Below, in pieces: positions 12,192 to 20,414 of a DNA stretch of 40,014 bases. Made by a program: the position numbers and the translations under genes. The DNA lies in the IMG/VR virus record IMGVR_UViG_3300034073_003959, positions 1 through 40,014 of that record. The stretch is one strand, 5' to 3'. The number at the start of each line of letters is the position of its first letter. Position 1 is the stretch's first letter. This DNA is from a virus. The notes beneath the pieces were generated by a model. The model worked only from the letters and a program-made list of their open reading frames with translations. It ran no database searches and was not told where the DNA came from.

Positions 12192-13157
12192 GAGATCGAC
12201 GAAGGCCGGCGTGGAAGCACTCTCGACGACCGTCAACGAGGACGCGAAAGAGGACGTTTGCCCCTCGACCAAATGGATCACCAACTCGGGGACTCCCTCG
12301 ACCCAAGTCGGCTCGGAAGGTCCCTCGAGGAAAGCGAACGACGACGACGCGTCGACGGTCGCGCCGTCGACCAAGTGCGTCATCGCCGGCTGATCGACGA
12401 GCGCGTACGCGGGAGTGACGCCTCCCTCGAGCGGCGCCCTCTCCAAGTCGAAGAAGACGCTGCCGGGGAGATTCTGGTCGTATAGGAGGGAGTAGCCCGC
12501 TTGCCCCGGCAAAGTCAGCTCGCCAACCGGCGCGAGGAGCTCGACGATCGCGGCGTCGCCGCTTAGCTCGGGGAAGCGTCCGAATCCGGCGTCGACGCGG
12601 ACCTCGACGATCCCCCCAGAGAACGGGAACGCCCGCGCCGTGACGGCGAGCCGACCGTCGGAGCCGACCTCGAGCTCGGGGACGTAGCCGCGGAAGAACG
12701 TCCCGAACGGATCGGCCGGCGGCGCCGGCGGCGTCTCCGCCTCGATCGCGACCGTCGCGCCGGCCTCCACCGGGGAGAGCGCCCGCGGCGGCAGCGTCGA
12801 CGTCACCGAGATCAGGACGACCTTTACGGAGAATCGCCCGTACGAGAGGTCGGCGACCTGAGGAGGCTCGAGGAATCGCCAAGTCCCCGGCGCGTCGAAA
12901 TCGGTCCCGCACCACGTCGTCGGGCGGAGAGAGAAGGGCAGGAACGACGATTGCGCCAGCCGATAGTGATCGAGGATCTGGCGGACCTCGGCCTCCGATC
13001 CGAGGGAGAAATCGAGCTCGAGGCGGTGCGCGGCGGCGATCCTCGAGCGGAGGAAGCGGACAGCGGCGCCGCTGAGATCGTTCCGGCGGTCCGCCTTGTA
13101 TTGGCCGGAGGTGTACGTCCGCTCCTCGGGTACGAGCGCCGGGAACTCGAACGTCAC
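12183..13157 (-). CDS. Tail protein, paralogue domain shared with the 13645-16128 gene
   Basis: 324 residues from GTG 13157. The N-terminal 85 residues run FPALVPEERTYTSGQY, then LELDFSLGSEAEVRQILDHY, then SFLPFSLRPTTWCG. The same layout (FP---P--RTY--G-Y, L-L----L-E-----L-HY, F--F-LRP-T) occurs inside the neighbouring large tail protein. The remainder is strand-rich with repeated Val-Asp-type motifs, ending with SSSFAFLEGPSEPTWVEG and similar. A tail-tip or fibre-assembly role is likely from its position. From memory, domains of this type occur in cyanophage tails. Confidence 0.6.
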   Translation of the reverse strand: MTFEFPALVPEERTYTSGQYKADRRNDLSGAAVRFLRSRIAAAHRLELDFSLGSEAEVRQILDHYRLAQSSFLPFSLRPTTWCGTDFDAPGTWRFLEPPQVADLSYGRFSVKVVLISVTSTLPPRALSPVEAGATVAIEAETPPAPPADPFGTFFRGYVPELEVGSDGRLAVTARAFPFSGGIVEVRVDAGFGRFPELSGDAAIVELLAPVGELTLPGQAGYSLLYDQNLPGSVFFDLERAPLEGGVTPAYALVDQPAMTHLVDGATVDASSSFAFLEGPSEPTWVEGVPELVIHLVEGQTSSFASSLTVVESASTPAFVDLTP

Positions 13158-13164
13158 GGCGACC

Positions 13165-13596
13165 TCAGATCAGTTTCAGAAGGCCGCCGCCGGAGGTGAC
13201 GTTGAGGGTCAGCGTCTCGTCCGCCGCGATCAAAGTGATCTCCGTCGGGTACGACCAAAACCCGATCAGGTCGTCGCTCGCCGCCGAGTCGTTGAAGAGG
13301 ACCGCGTACCGCAACGGCCCGAACCCGGCGCCGGTGCCGGTCCAAACGATCGGCCCGGTCGGAGTGATGACGTATTCGTTGGAGTTGATCTCCCGCGAGG
13401 TGGTGGTGATCTCGACCGGGCCGGGGTAGCCCCCGCCGGTGGCGATCTCCGCGACGTCGGCCTTGATCGCGTCCGTCGTCACGTCCGGCGCGACGTTCGT
13501 CAGGTAGACCTTGAAAACGCAGTTGGTGAGGTCGTGGACGCCGTTCGGCCCCGACGCGACTTGCTCGAGGAACGCGTCGAACTTGGTGAAGGTCAC
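13165..13596 (-). CDS. Small tail protein
   Basis: 143 residues from GTG 13596. Seen: TFTKFDAFLEQVASGPNGVH, then NCVFKVYLTNVAPDVTTDAI, an isoleucine/threonine-rich beta region and a final glycine-rich strand. The N-terminal pattern FxxFxExxxxGxHxL--xxFKVxLTNxAP is one I know from phage tail-region proteins of unknown precise role. It sits between two large tail-tip genes, and the repeated late element lies 26 nt before its start. Confidence 0.6.
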   Translation of the reverse strand: MTFTKFDAFLEQVASGPNGVHDLTNCVFKVYLTNVAPDVTTDAIKADVAEIATGGGYPGPVEITTTSREINSNEYVITPTGPIVWTGTGAGFGPLRYAVLFNDSAASDDLIGFWSYPTEITLIAADETLTLNVTSGGGLLKLI

Positions 13597-13622
13597 GGGT
13601 CCAACGACCGCCGAGGATCGGG

Positions 13623-13637
13623 GTCAGCGTACAGAGC
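13623..13637 (-). promoter_or_regulatory. Repeated late intergenic element, copy D
   Basis: Transcription-direction sequence GCTCTGTACGCTGAC, 26 nt before the GTG at 13596. It matches copies A and B at 13 of 15 bases, in a 48-nt gap between two tail genes. Confidence 0.65.
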
Positions 13638-13644
13638 GCGACCT

Positions 13645-16128
13645 TTACGCCGGCGGCACAAAGTCGGCGGCGCCGAAGGGGCTCGAGCCGAACTTGACGA
13701 TCAGTCGATCGACCCATCCGAGATACGAGTAATCCCCGTCCCCCTCCCAATCTCCGACGAGGAACCGGAGCGACTCCGCGCTCCCGTCGAAGTCGAACGC
13801 GTACGTCACGCCCGAGGACACGAATCCGTCGACCGCTAAGTAGAAGACTCCGTCGACCCTATAGGCGGCGACGTGATGCCAGACGTCGGCGGCGGCGGGC
13901 AACGCGGCGCCGCCCACGGCCCCCGGCAAGTAGAGCCGGAACTCCGGGACCGATCCGTCGAAGTCGATCGAGAACTCGGATCCGAACATGATCGGCGTGA
14001 CGTAGCCTTCCGCCGCGAAGAGCGACGCCGGTATCCGTAGCCGCGCCTGGACGCAGAAGTCGGCGAGACCGTAAGCCTGGGGGAGCTCGTACTCCAAGAA
14101 CTCGGCGGTCGGCACGTTGTAATCCCCGTCCGTGTAGAGAGACGAGATCCCGGCGTACTTAATCGCGACGTCGAAAGTCGGCTCGCCGACGATCTGGGTC
14201 GGACCGTAAGAGGAGCCCTCGTAGACGTAATTCAACGATCCGTCGAAGTCCCAAACCGCGGTCAACGCCGACGACTCGTAAACGAGCTCGGAGTCGGTCG
14301 ACACCTCGACCGTCGCCGGTTCTCCGTCGAAGTAGACGGTCATCAGGATCGACGGATTGCTGAACTCGACGGTCGCGGTCCCGCTCATCGCGCGGTCGAC
14401 CCGGAGCGTCGCGTCGCTGACGACCGAGACTGCGGGATCCCCGAAGAAGGCTCGGTAAAGCAAGTCGTAGTCGGTGTCGATCGAGACGACCGCCTCGCTG
14501 TCTCCGAGGGATCTGTCGACCGACAAACCCATCTGCGACGCGAGGCTCCAAACGCCCTCGATCGCCTCGATCTCGATCTGGAACGGCTCGGCCAGCAACT
14601 CGAGCTCGATCGAGAGCTCGTTGACGTCGCGAAGCTGGTTGCGGACAACCGGCTCGGACGCGTACGCCCAACCGGCCCCGCGCGGCGCGTACTCCCCCCT
14701 CGATCGCGCGCGGTTGAGATGGCGAGCGACGACTCCGAGATTGACCAGCGTCTCCGGCCGGAGGCCGAAGGTCTTGAAGCCTCCGAGAGTCGACCCGTAG
14801 TGAGAGAGGAAACGGGCGACGTCGGCCTCGGAGAGCCCGGAGTAACTCAAGGAGAGCCGGTCTCCCGCCAGAGGCGCTCGGCTGTGACGGACGCGCTGCT
14901 CGACGCCGCCGACCGAGGCGAAGGAGGAGTTGGCGTAGGCGCCGGGGACGTACGTCCTCGAGGACGGCCGGACGCCGGGGAAGGCCCAAGGGAGCTGCGC
15001 GTCCTCGCCGGGGATCTCGGGCAGGGAGGCGTAAGGCTGGCCGACCAGTAGCTCCTCGAGGCCCCATCGGCGGCACAGCCAAGCGCGCGTCCTGGCGGCC
15101 TCGTCGTCCGAGAGCGCGCGGCGGCACAGGACGACCTCGGCGACGTTCCCGCTGGCCTTGGAGGCGCGGATGTCGTTCCATTGGCCCTCCCCTTGAGGCT
15201 CGCCAAAAAGACTGAAATCGAAAGCCAGGTCGTAATCGGGACTCTCGCCGGGACCTCGGACGGAGCTCGGACAGATCACCTTGCTGGCCTGTCGACCGTT
15301 GAGATACAGGTAGCAAAAGCGATAGGGAGTCCCGTTGACGACCTCGCTCGTCGTCTTCCACTCAAAGAGGGTCCATTTCCCGAAACGATCGAACGGGACT
15401 TCGTAGTCGACGATCTCGTACTCCGGCAAAGGGGACGGATAGTTGTACGGCTCGACCGCGGCGACGGCGTCGCCGTGAAAGGCGAGCGTCCCGGCAGATA
15501 GCGGCGAGGCGGAGTCCCACAACCAAATCCGCAGCCCCGGATAGGAGGACGCGTCGTTGTAAACGCGCGGCGACCAGATCACGGGACGCCGCGGAGCGGG
15601 GAGGACGTTCTCGTATCGGTAGCCGGTCGGCTCCTCCAGCCAAGAAGCGTCGCTCGAGGGGATCGAGGGAGGGAACACTCTCGCGAGGACGAACCCGTGG
15701 TTCTCGTCAGGGGGGAGAGCTTTGTTGAGGTATCGGTAGTTGGTCCCTTGATTCCAATACCAGTAGGTCTGCTCTCGCGGGACGCCGCCGAACGGCGAGA
15801 AGAAGCTCCAAGGAGTGTCCGGTTCGGGAGTGCCCCAGTTGCCGGTCCATCCTCGCGTCGCCCCCTTGAGATACGAACCGACGGGGAAGGCGATCGTCGC
15901 TCGACCGTTGAGCGCGTTCCCCGCCTCGCCCGTCAGCCTCGGCGCGCTCGCGAACTCAACGGACAAGTCCTCTTGGTGGTCGAATCCGGCGAGCGGATAA
16001 TCGCGCGTGGGACCGCGATCGAACCACGTGCGGACTCGATCGGATCCGGGGAAGGTCTCTACACGGGACGCCTCGGCCGTGAACCAGATCGTCGCGTCGA
16101 CGTCGAGCGGAGAGAAGCGCAACGCCAT
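13645..16128 (-). CDS. Large tail protein with lectin/LamG-like domains
   Basis: 827 residues from ATG 16128. The N-terminal third (DATIWFTAEASRVETFPGSD, later VAEVVLCRRALSDDEAARTR) looks like a concanavalin/LamG-type jelly roll. The middle holds the FPGVRPSSRTYVPGAY...FKTFGLRPET segment shared with the next gene. The C-terminal 200 residues (DFCVQARLRIPASL, WHHVAAYRVDGVFYLAVDG, YLGWVDRLIVKFG) form a second LamG-like domain. Such domains bind glycans, so the protein is a good candidate for host surface recognition at the tail tip. The late element lies 21 nt upstream. Confidence 0.7.
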   Translation of the reverse strand: MALRFSPLDVDATIWFTAEASRVETFPGSDRVRTWFDRGPTRDYPLAGFDHQEDLSVEFASAPRLTGEAGNALNGRATIAFPVGSYLKGATRGWTGNWGTPEPDTPWSFFSPFGGVPREQTYWYWNQGTNYRYLNKALPPDENHGFVLARVFPPSIPSSDASWLEEPTGYRYENVLPAPRRPVIWSPRVYNDASSYPGLRIWLWDSASPLSAGTLAFHGDAVAAVEPYNYPSPLPEYEIVDYEVPFDRFGKWTLFEWKTTSEVVNGTPYRFCYLYLNGRQASKVICPSSVRGPGESPDYDLAFDFSLFGEPQGEGQWNDIRASKASGNVAEVVLCRRALSDDEAARTRAWLCRRWGLEELLVGQPYASLPEIPGEDAQLPWAFPGVRPSSRTYVPGAYANSSFASVGGVEQRVRHSRAPLAGDRLSLSYSGLSEADVARFLSHYGSTLGGFKTFGLRPETLVNLGVVARHLNRARSRGEYAPRGAGWAYASEPVVRNQLRDVNELSIELELLAEPFQIEIEAIEGVWSLASQMGLSVDRSLGDSEAVVSIDTDYDLLYRAFFGDPAVSVVSDATLRVDRAMSGTATVEFSNPSILMTVYFDGEPATVEVSTDSELVYESSALTAVWDFDGSLNYVYEGSSYGPTQIVGEPTFDVAIKYAGISSLYTDGDYNVPTAEFLEYELPQAYGLADFCVQARLRIPASLFAAEGYVTPIMFGSEFSIDFDGSVPEFRLYLPGAVGGAALPAAADVWHHVAAYRVDGVFYLAVDGFVSSGVTYAFDFDGSAESLRFLVGDWEGDGDYSYLGWVDRLIVKFGSSPFGAADFVPPA

Positions 16129-16149
16129 CGGTCGGTCGGGGTCTGCTCG

Positions 16150-16164
16150 GTCAGTGTGCCGACG
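16150..16164 (-). promoter_or_regulatory. Repeated late intergenic element, copy E
   Basis: Transcription-direction sequence CGTCGGCACACTGAC, 21 nt before the ATG at 16128. It keeps the invariant positions T3, C4, G6, A8, T12, G13 and shares 12 of 15 bases with copy F. This is one of the weaker copies. Confidence 0.5.
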
Positions 16165-16170
16165 ACGTCC

Positions 16171-19100
16171 TCACGGCGGCGCGGGCCAAGACAGGCCGAC
16201 CGAATCGTTCGCGCCGTCGTCGGGTCCCCAGGTCGTCTCCTGTATCGAGCCGTTGAGCCAGCCGTAGATGACGTGGCCGAAGTTGCCGTTGTTGTTTTGG
16301 CCGATGTTTTGGAAGGTCAAGGTCCCGCTCGAGCCTCCGGAGGGGAGGGATTGAGTGACGTTGAAACTCCCGCGATAGACGAAAGCTCGGCCCCAATAAG
16401 AGTTGACCGCCTGCTGGATCTGCGCGTTGATCGCCGAACTCCCGCCCCAGGCGAATAGGTACGCGGTGTATTCGTCGTCGGTGCTGAAGTTGCACGTCCC
16501 GATCCTTTGACCGCCGTAGAACATCGCGAAGTTGTCGTCCTTCGCCGCGTTCGAGTTGGCGACGACGATGAAGGCCGTCCCTCCCGCGCCGAGCGGCCCG
16601 AAGTGCGCGACGGCCGTGTTGAGATAGTTGACCTGGCAAAATCCGCCGGAGTGCGACTGGAAGGCGATCGGCATCGTGTAGACGATCTGAGGATCCGCCG
16701 TCTCCGGGAACGCGTCGTCAGGGAACTGGATCTGGAACTCGCCTTGGATGATCGAGTTGTTGACCGGATCGCTCGAGGGAAACGCGATCGGCGCGGTGAA
16801 ACCGGCCAAGGTGGGTAGGCCGGAGGGTTGCGGGCTGACCGCCGGCCCTCCGACTCCGACGGTCGCCACCGTCGGCGCCGATTGACCGATCGTCGCCGCC
16901 AGCGGTCCAAGGTTGCTTTGGGGGAAGATGTTGGGCGACAAGCGCATCTTCACGATCAACGTCGTCCCGGAGAACTCGACCGAGTAGAAGAACAAGCCGA
17001 CTGTCGGTCCCACGCAACCGTTCTCGTCGATCAGCTCCTCCTCGAACTCGTCGAGATCGAAGTTGAAATTGAGGTCCCCGACGTCCAGCGCCCCGAGCTC
17101 CGGCGCGTCCGGCGCGCCGAGATCGTCGCCCGTGAGATCGTCCCCGAAGTCTCCCGCGCCGTCCGCGCCGTCGCCCTCGATCACCACCTCGTAGCCGTCC
17201 GGCGCGTCGATCTCCCCGACGGTGATCTCGTCGAAGTCGATCTCGTCGAGGTCGAGGAAGACGCCGTCGAGGTTCAGGTCGGCGACGAGATCCCCGTCCA
17301 GCCCGGTGAGCCCGTCGATCTCCAGATCGTCGAGGTCGATCGCCAGGTCGTCGAGGCCGAGGTCGTTCAAGAGATCCTCGAGCTCGTCGACCGTGAGGTC
17401 CCCGAGGTCTCCGAGATCGAGGCCGAGGAGCGCCTGGATCAATTCGCCGGCGGTCAAGGCGCCGATCTCCGCCGAGGTGAGGTCGAGCAGCGCCGGCAGA
17501 TCGAGTTGATCGGCGAGGTCGAGATACGTCGCCGCGTCCTCCGCCGTGAAGCCGTCCGGGCCGCCGGCGAGCAGTTGGTCGATCGTCAAGCCCGCCGACG
17601 CGCCGTCGTCGTAATCGGCGAGCAGGCCGATCAACTGCATCAGCAAGTCGCCTTGGACTCCGTCGAAGTCGCCGAGATCAAGGTCGAAGTCGAACGTCCC
17701 GTCAAGGCCCGTCAGATCGCCGAGGACGTCGATGAGGTCTTGGAGATCGAGGTCGCCGATCGTGAGGTCGCCGTCGAGGCCGCCGAGCGTGTCGAGGAGG
17801 TCGTCGAGATCGGGGATGACGAGGTCGTCGAAATCGAGATCGTCCAGATCCGTCAGGTCGTCGATCAGGTCGCCGTCGATCGGCACGTCGACGCATCCGA
17901 CGGTCTCGCCCTCCTCGATCGTGAGCCGGACTCCGATCGGCTGGAGCGTCAAAACGAGGTCGCCGTTGGCGATCGGATTCGACGACTCGACGCAGATCCG
18001 CAAGAACCCGTCGATCTGCTGGGCGGGGAGGAAACGGAGCGTCGTGAAGTAGTTGTCGACGAACTGCTCCGAGAACAAGGGATCGCCCGGATCGACGGGC
18101 TGCGGGAGTCCGATCGGATCCGCGGACACGGAGCCGGGGTCGACGTTGGCGACGTCCAGCGCGACGAGACTCGCGCCGCTCTCGTCCACCGGCCAGTGGG
18201 TCAACTCGAGACCGACGTTCCCCTGGCGATCCGTCGCGACGGAGTTGACTTGATAGAGATACCGATGGTCTCTCGGCTGAGCGAGCTGCCCTTGGCGTTG
18301 GACGGCGATCCGTCGCTCGAACGAGGACTCCCGGCTCAGCGCCACCTCCACGACGTCGCCGGGGACGAGCGAGCCGGCGTACGAGCCGGGGATCGTCGTC
18401 AACGAGAGGGTGTGGGTGACGTGTCGCCGGCGCGCCAGGACGACCGCGGCGACCTTGACCGCGTGGACGTGATCGGTGCAGAACTCCGAGAGGTCGTACT
18501 GCTCGACCGGCGCGTCCTCCGGGGTGTCGACGTAAGCGACCCGCGTCGCGCGGATCAAACCGACGTTCCCGTCGGGTTGTTGACGCCAGAGCACCTCGAC
18601 GACGAAAGGCTGACGCTGCGCGACCGGGACGTAATCCATCCGGAAGGAGCCCTCGACGATCGTCCGCTCGTCGAACAAGCAACGCGGCAGGGACGGCCCG
18701 ACGTAGATCTCCCCGTCGCTGTTGACCGGGACCGCCGGCCGGAGACCGATCGCCCCCTCCCGCTGGACGACCGTCAGTAGATGTAGCGGCGCGAGGCGGT
18801 TGAGGAAGTCGCGGACGTTGGTCGGCGTCGCCAGGACGCCGTTGAACCTGAGGCTCTGTCGATCGCAGAACCGCGCCGACTCCTCGAGGAGCTCGTAGTC
18901 GATCAACGCCGACGGTCCGAGTCTCGCCTCGAGCAGATACAGCGCGAGGTCGGGGAACAGATCGCTGTGGTCGACGGCGTAATTGTCGAGCAACCGCTGG
19001 ACCCGGAGTCCCTCCCGGACGAAGACGTGGATCTGACGCTTGTGGAATCCCTCCTCCGATTCCTGGCGAGAGAAGGTCTCCGCGTAGGAGATCGAGGAGA

Positions 19101-19857
19101 GCCCCTCGAACGTCGCCGTCCCGTCCCCGCAATAGGCGAACCCGGCCGGCAACGGCATCGGCGGACGGTCGATCTCCTCGACCTCTTGGAGGAAGTATTG
19201 GGTCAGGCCGCCGGCCGCCTTGCCCGCCAGGTCGCCCGTCTCGAGGAACGACGGCTCGAAGGAGATCGACTGGAGGCTGACGACCGACGTCGCCAGGTAG
19301 TCCGGCAGTTGCGTCAGGCCGACGCCGGGGGAGACGTTGGAGTGTTGGACGGAGAATCGGGTGACGTTGTTCCCTCGGCTCCGGACCGAGATGTCGAGCT
19401 GCTGCTCCGGCCCGGACTGGATCTCCCTCGTCTCGTTGTAAAGGAACGTGTCCCACCGCTGCTGGAGGAAGCTCCCCGGCTCCCAAGTCCCCGCTCGCCC
19501 GTCGTAGGCGAACTCGACCGAACCGCGCCGCTGATCTCCCTGGAAGACGTCGACCGAAGCGACCGGCCCGATCTCCCCGTCGGAGAGGACGAGGCGATAC
19601 CAGACGGAGACCTCGTTCGCGAGGTCGTTCTCGACGCGCGCCTCGACGGCCGGCGGATCCAACCACACGCCGCCGAGGTCCCCGACGCGCTTGCAGAAGA
19701 CGATCGGTATCGACGCCCCGATCTCGATCGCCGATTGATCCCTCGTCAGGTCGGACCGCGGCTGGGAGAGATCCCCGGTCGACGTGTCGATCCTCTGCGA
19801 GGTGCTGTTGGCGGAGGACGCGGCTTGCGGTTGAGCGTTGCCGAGAGGTTCGATCAC
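16171..19857 (-). CDS. Tail tip / hub protein (phage J-like) with Asp-rich domain
   Basis: 1228 residues from GTG 19857. The first 600 residues resemble the tail tip attachment protein of lambda-like phages (gpJ-type hub): IGASIPIVFCKRVGDLGGVW, IQSGPEQQLDISVRSRGNN, AVKVAAVVLARRRHVTHTLS, TIPGSYAGSLVPGDVVEVAL. Residues about 656-943 are an unusual Asp/Leu/Ile-rich repetitive stretch. The C-terminal 280 residues are Ser/Asn/Gly-rich and beta-like (QQAVNSYWGRAFVYRGSFNV) and may contact the host receptor. The DNA of the C-terminal part is less GC-rich. The start overlaps the upstream stop, so it is coupled to the gene 19854-20414. Confidence 0.75.
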   Translation of the reverse strand: MIEPLGNAQPQAASSANSTSQRIDTSTGDLSQPRSDLTRDQSAIEIGASIPIVFCKRVGDLGGVWLDPPAVEARVENDLANEVSVWYRLVLSDGEIGPVASVDVFQGDQRRGSVEFAYDGRAGTWEPGSFLQQRWDTFLYNETREIQSGPEQQLDISVRSRGNNVTRFSVQHSNVSPGVGLTQLPDYLATSVVSLQSISFEPSFLETGDLAGKAAGGLTQYFLQEVEEIDRPPMPLPAGFAYCGDGTATFEGLSSISYAETFSRQESEEGFHKRQIHVFVREGLRVQRLLDNYAVDHSDLFPDLALYLLEARLGPSALIDYELLEESARFCDRQSLRFNGVLATPTNVRDFLNRLAPLHLLTVVQREGAIGLRPAVPVNSDGEIYVGPSLPRCLFDERTIVEGSFRMDYVPVAQRQPFVVEVLWRQQPDGNVGLIRATRVAYVDTPEDAPVEQYDLSEFCTDHVHAVKVAAVVLARRRHVTHTLSLTTIPGSYAGSLVPGDVVEVALSRESSFERRIAVQRQGQLAQPRDHRYLYQVNSVATDRQGNVGLELTHWPVDESGASLVALDVANVDPGSVSADPIGLPQPVDPGDPLFSEQFVDNYFTTLRFLPAQQIDGFLRICVESSNPIANGDLVLTLQPIGVRLTIEEGETVGCVDVPIDGDLIDDLTDLDDLDFDDLVIPDLDDLLDTLGGLDGDLTIGDLDLQDLIDVLGDLTGLDGTFDFDLDLGDFDGVQGDLLMQLIGLLADYDDGASAGLTIDQLLAGGPDGFTAEDAATYLDLADQLDLPALLDLTSAEIGALTAGELIQALLGLDLGDLGDLTVDELEDLLNDLGLDDLAIDLDDLEIDGLTGLDGDLVADLNLDGVFLDLDEIDFDEITVGEIDAPDGYEVVIEGDGADGAGDFGDDLTGDDLGAPDAPELGALDVGDLNFNFDLDEFEEELIDENGCVGPTVGLFFYSVEFSGTTLIVKMRLSPNIFPQSNLGPLAATIGQSAPTVATVGVGGPAVSPQPSGLPTLAGFTAPIAFPSSDPVNNSIIQGEFQIQFPDDAFPETADPQIVYTMPIAFQSHSGGFCQVNYLNTAVAHFGPLGAGGTAFIVVANSNAAKDDNFAMFYGGQRIGTCNFSTDDEYTAYLFAWGGSSAINAQIQQAVNSYWGRAFVYRGSFNVTQSLPSGGSSGTLTFQNIGQNNNGNFGHVIYGWLNGSIQETTWGPDDGANDSVGLSWPAPP
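17027..17893 (-). repeat. Asp-rich low-complexity protein repeats inside the tail tip gene
   Basis: Codes for about 288 residues made of irregular repeats of the type GDLT--DL-DLL--LG-LDG. By my count 22 of the first 60 residues are Asp. The DNA shows repeated GTCGAGATC/GTCGTCGAGG-type words on the plus strand. It could be a divalent-metal-binding or highly charged spacer between the tail hub and the receptor-binding end. The reading frame is intact. Confidence 0.8.
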
Positions 19858-20414
19858 AGCCGCAGGGGAGCGCCGATCAGGCTCGAGTGGAACTTGCGCG
19901 GCGGCACCTGGCTGCCGGTCGGGTTCAGGCTAGGTCCGAGCTCCAACGACAACGACACGCCGTCGCTCGAGGCGCTGACGACCTCGCCGTAGAAGCGCGC
20001 CACGACCTCGAAGGACGCGTCAGGCCCCGACAGATCCCCGGCGTCGTAAATCCGGCGGTCGTCGTCGACCGTGTACGGGAGCTCGGGGAGCGTCTGCTTG
20101 GAGAGCGCCTCGAACTGGACGATGGTGACGCCCCAGACCAGCCCGAGGCTGATGGAGTCCTCGACGAGCCGGTGCATCTCGTCGGTCGCCGGGACCTCGA
20201 CGCTGAGGGACTGCGCGTCGCCGGTCGAGGAGTTGACGATCACGCCCGTGTCGAAGGTCCGGAACTCCGCGATCTGGACGAACGGACCAAAGCGGACCTT
20301 TTGGTCGACCCAGTAGCTCTGCGCTCGGAAGAAAAGGAAATCGGTGTCGGCCTCGGAGACCTCGATCCGCGAGCCGGGAGTCACCTCGAAGAATTGCGCT
20401 TGCGCGAGAGCCAT
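19854..20414 (-). CDS. Tail assembly protein before the tail tip gene
   Basis: 186 residues from ATG 20414. Seen: FFEVTPGSRIEVSEADTDFL, SYWVDQKVRFGPFVQIAEFR, HRLVEDSISLGLVWGVTIVQ, then a strand-rich C-terminal half with FEVVARFYGEVVSASSDGVS. I do not recognise a named family, but it occupies the place of lambda L/K/I-type tail tip assembly genes, directly between tape measure and tail tip. Start and stop overlap with both neighbours, so all three are translationally coupled. Confidence 0.55.
   Translation of the reverse strand: MALAQAQFFEVTPGSRIEVSEADTDFLFFRAQSYWVDQKVRFGPFVQIAEFRTFDTGVIVNSSTGDAQSLSVEVPATDEMHRLVEDSISLGLVWGVTIVQFEALSKQTLPELPYTVDDDRRIYDAGDLSGPDASFEVVARFYGEVVSASSDGVSLSLELGPSLNPTGSQVPPRKFHSSLIGAPLRL

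Noticed and set aside
16828-18780. Long plus-strand frame opposite the Asp-rich tail tip region
   Set aside because: It reads Val/Glu/Ile/Arg-rich repeats that are just the reverse complement of the Asp/Leu codons; no start context and no protein-like pattern.
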